From: CALOCY01 sp942491975
GTDB lineage: Bacteria; Bacteroidota; Bacteroidia; Bacteroidales; Prolixibacteraceae
Direction of reading: 5' to 3'
NCBI GenBank assembly: GCA_942491975.1
Contig: CALOCY010000004.1
Span: 1 to 64,000, forward strand
Length of the DNA: 64,000 bases
The translations under genes were made by a program, and so were the position numbers. Of this stretch, positions 62,929-64,000 are shown piece after piece. The first letter of the stretch is position 1. Every line of letters starts with the position of its first letter. A model generated the notes under the pieces. It was not told where the DNA came from and ran no database searches. It saw only the letters and a list, made by a program, of their open reading frames with translations.

Positions 62929-64000
62929 CTAAATAATCCCCAACTCTCTTCCCACTTTTGTAAATACTTCTACTGCATAATCAACTTGCTCAGATGTGTG
63001 TGCTGCCGAAAGCTGTACACGGATACGTGCTTTCCCTTTAGCAACAACCGGGTAGGTAAAACCAATGACGTAGATACCTTGTTCCAGCAGTTTATCAGCA
63101 AATTTTACGGCCAATGGTGCATCATAAATCATCACGGGTACAATAGCTGTATTTCCCGGCACACAATCGAATCCGGCAGCCTCCATTTTAGTACGGAATT
63201 GCAGGGCATTGTCCATCACCTTATCGCGCAGTGCTGATGATTGTGTGAGCATATCAAGTACTTTAAGCGAGGCTCCTACAGTTGACGGCGAGAGTGTATT
63301 GGAAAACAGGTAAGGACGTGAACGCTGGCGTAACATCTCAATAATCTCTTTACGTCCCGAAGTACACCCGCCGTTACCACCGCCAAGGGCTTTGCCATAA
63401 GTAGTTGTAATAATATCGACACGTCCTTCAACACCGCAATGTTCAGCGGTACCCCGGCCTGTTTTTCCGATGTAACCGGTAGCATGTGAGTCATCAACCA
63501 TTACCAGGGCATCGTATTTATCGGCCAGATCGCATATTTCGTCTAATTTGGCAATATCACCGTCCATTGAGAATACCCCGTCGGTAACAATAATGCGGTA
63601 TTTGCTCTCTTGTGAATCTTTGAGGCACTGTTCCAGGCCGGCCATATCAGAGTGCTTGTAACGAAAGCGTTGTGCCTTACACAAACGCACACCGTCAATA
63701 ATGGATGCGTGGTTCAGCTCATCTGAAATAATAGCACTTTCAGCACCCAAAAGCGGTTCAAAAACACCGCCGTTGGCATCAAATGCCGCACAGTACAGAA
63801 TAGTATCTTCAGTGCTTAAAAATTCCGACATTTTTTTCTCCAGCTCTTTGTGTATTTCCTGTGTTCCACAAATAAAACGAACTGATGATAACCCGAATCC
63901 CCATTTATCCATGGTAGTTTGGGCAGCTTTCACCACTTCCGGGTGATCAGCCAGCCCCAAATAATTGTTGGCACAAAAGTTTAATACTTTTTCTCCGGTG
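62929..64000 (-). CDS. kbl: Glycine C-acetyltransferase (2-amino-3-ketobutyrate CoA ligase), 5' end outside window
   Basis: This PLP-dependent alpha-oxoamine synthase runs from its stop at 62929 to the right edge (about 357 codons), and the upstream frame reads LNFCANNYLGLADHPE, the canonical Kbl N-terminal motif. Other signatures: SVRFICGTQEIHKELE, DDSHATGY, PLP-lysine loop TTYGKALGGG, and the C-terminal KGKARIRVQLSAAHTSEQ, very close to E. coli Kbl. It interconverts glycine plus acetyl-CoA and 2-amino-3-oxobutyrate, usually for threonine catabolism. No tdh is visible in the window. It is on the opposite strand from the lysine cluster. Confidence 0.94.
   Translation of the reverse strand, partial: TGEKVLNFCANNYLGLADHPEVVKAAQTTMDKWGFGLSSVRFICGTQEIHKELEKKMSEFLSTEDTILYCAAFDANGGVFEPLLGAESAIISDELNHASIIDGVRLCKAQRFRYKHSDMAGLEQCLKDSQESKYRIIVTDGVFSMDGDIAKLDEICDLADKYDALVMVDDSHATGYIGKTGRGTAEHCGVEGRVDIITTTYGKALGGGNGGCTSGRKEIIEMLRQRSRPYLFSNTLSPSTVGASLKVLDMLTQSSALRDKVMDNALQFRTKMEAAGFDCVPGNTAIVPVMIYDAPLAVKFADKLLEQGIYVIGFTYPVVAKGKARIRVQLSAAHTSEQVDYAVEVFTKVGRELGII

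Noticed and set aside
62929..64000. Treating kbl as a pathway gene of the lysine cluster
   Set aside because: It is on the other strand, ends in its own terminator, and closely matches the threonine/glycine enzyme.

Overview
The window looks like chromosomal DNA of a Bacteroidota bacterium, probably from the anaerobic or facultative Marinilabiliales/Bacteroidales side. The signs are a type IX secretion (T9SS) C-terminal signal on a secreted nuclease, TAnnTTTG-type -7 promoter boxes, S46 dipeptidyl-peptidases, a GSCFA protein, a GEVED-repeat surface protein, the lptE-TPR-secG-groESL neighbourhood and a B12-dependent (class II) ribonucleotide reductase. The taxonomic placement below phylum is inference. 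No rRNA, tRNA or CRISPR array was seen.

Layout. 1-3.6 kb: 5' part of a very long minus-strand secreted GEVED protein. 4.1-7.0 kb: a conserved hypothetical, a YgjP-type metallopeptidase and dGTPase. 7.2-11.5 kb (minus): a secreted Asp-box beta-propeller protein and a ygjV-like gene broken by an in-frame TGA. 11.6-16.8 kb (minus): groEL, groES, secG, a TPR-like protein, lptE and a sigma-54 activator. 17.0-19.8 kb: kdsB and a T9SS-exported endonuclease I. 20.0-30.4 kb: a complete alpha-glucan (glycogen) metabolism cluster with branching enzyme, GSCFA protein, GH133 debranching enzyme, GT4 synthase-like enzyme, GH57 enzyme and glucan phosphorylase. 30.4-34.8 kb: accessory DNA with an inverted-repeat-bounded repeat element, a small membrane protein, an IS200-like (RAYT-like) transposase between related palindrome modules, gltX and an AbiH-type protein. 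34.8-45.2 kb: flippase, glycosyltransferase, two tandem S46 peptidases interleaved with RNase HII and RNase HI, and Kdo transferase. 45.6-48.5 kb: nrdJ and a small conserved protein.

The most interesting part is 48.9-62.4 kb, a 13.5-kb all-plus-strand cluster. It encodes a fused acyl-carrier/lyase subunit and an alpha subunit of a citrate-lyase-type complex, two small membrane proteins, an isocitrate/homoisocitrate-dehydrogenase-type enzyme, an HD-like protein, two different fused aconitase-family enzymes, an ALDH7-type 2-aminoadipate semialdehyde dehydrogenase, a lysine-forming-type saccharopine dehydrogenase and a glutamate-forming-type saccharopine dehydrogenase. There is no homocitrate synthase. 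My reading (inference) is a lysine catabolic route that runs the fungal/Thermus 2-aminoadipate lysine-biosynthesis pathway backwards: lysine to saccharopine, aminoadipate semialdehyde, 2-aminoadipate and 2-oxoadipate, then reductive carboxylation to homoisocitrate, isomerisation through homoaconitate to homocitrate, and cleavage by a homocitrate lyase to acetate plus 2-oxoglutarate. On paper this balances carbon (6+1=2+5) and redox. Only a 2-aminoadipate aminotransferase and the citrate-lyase prosthetic-group enzymes would have to come from elsewhere.

The window ends in a minus-strand ACP-like gene and a kbl gene cut by the right edge. The spacers carry several dispersed palindromic repeats, and the two S46 genes share a short, nearly identical tract that suggests gene conversion.
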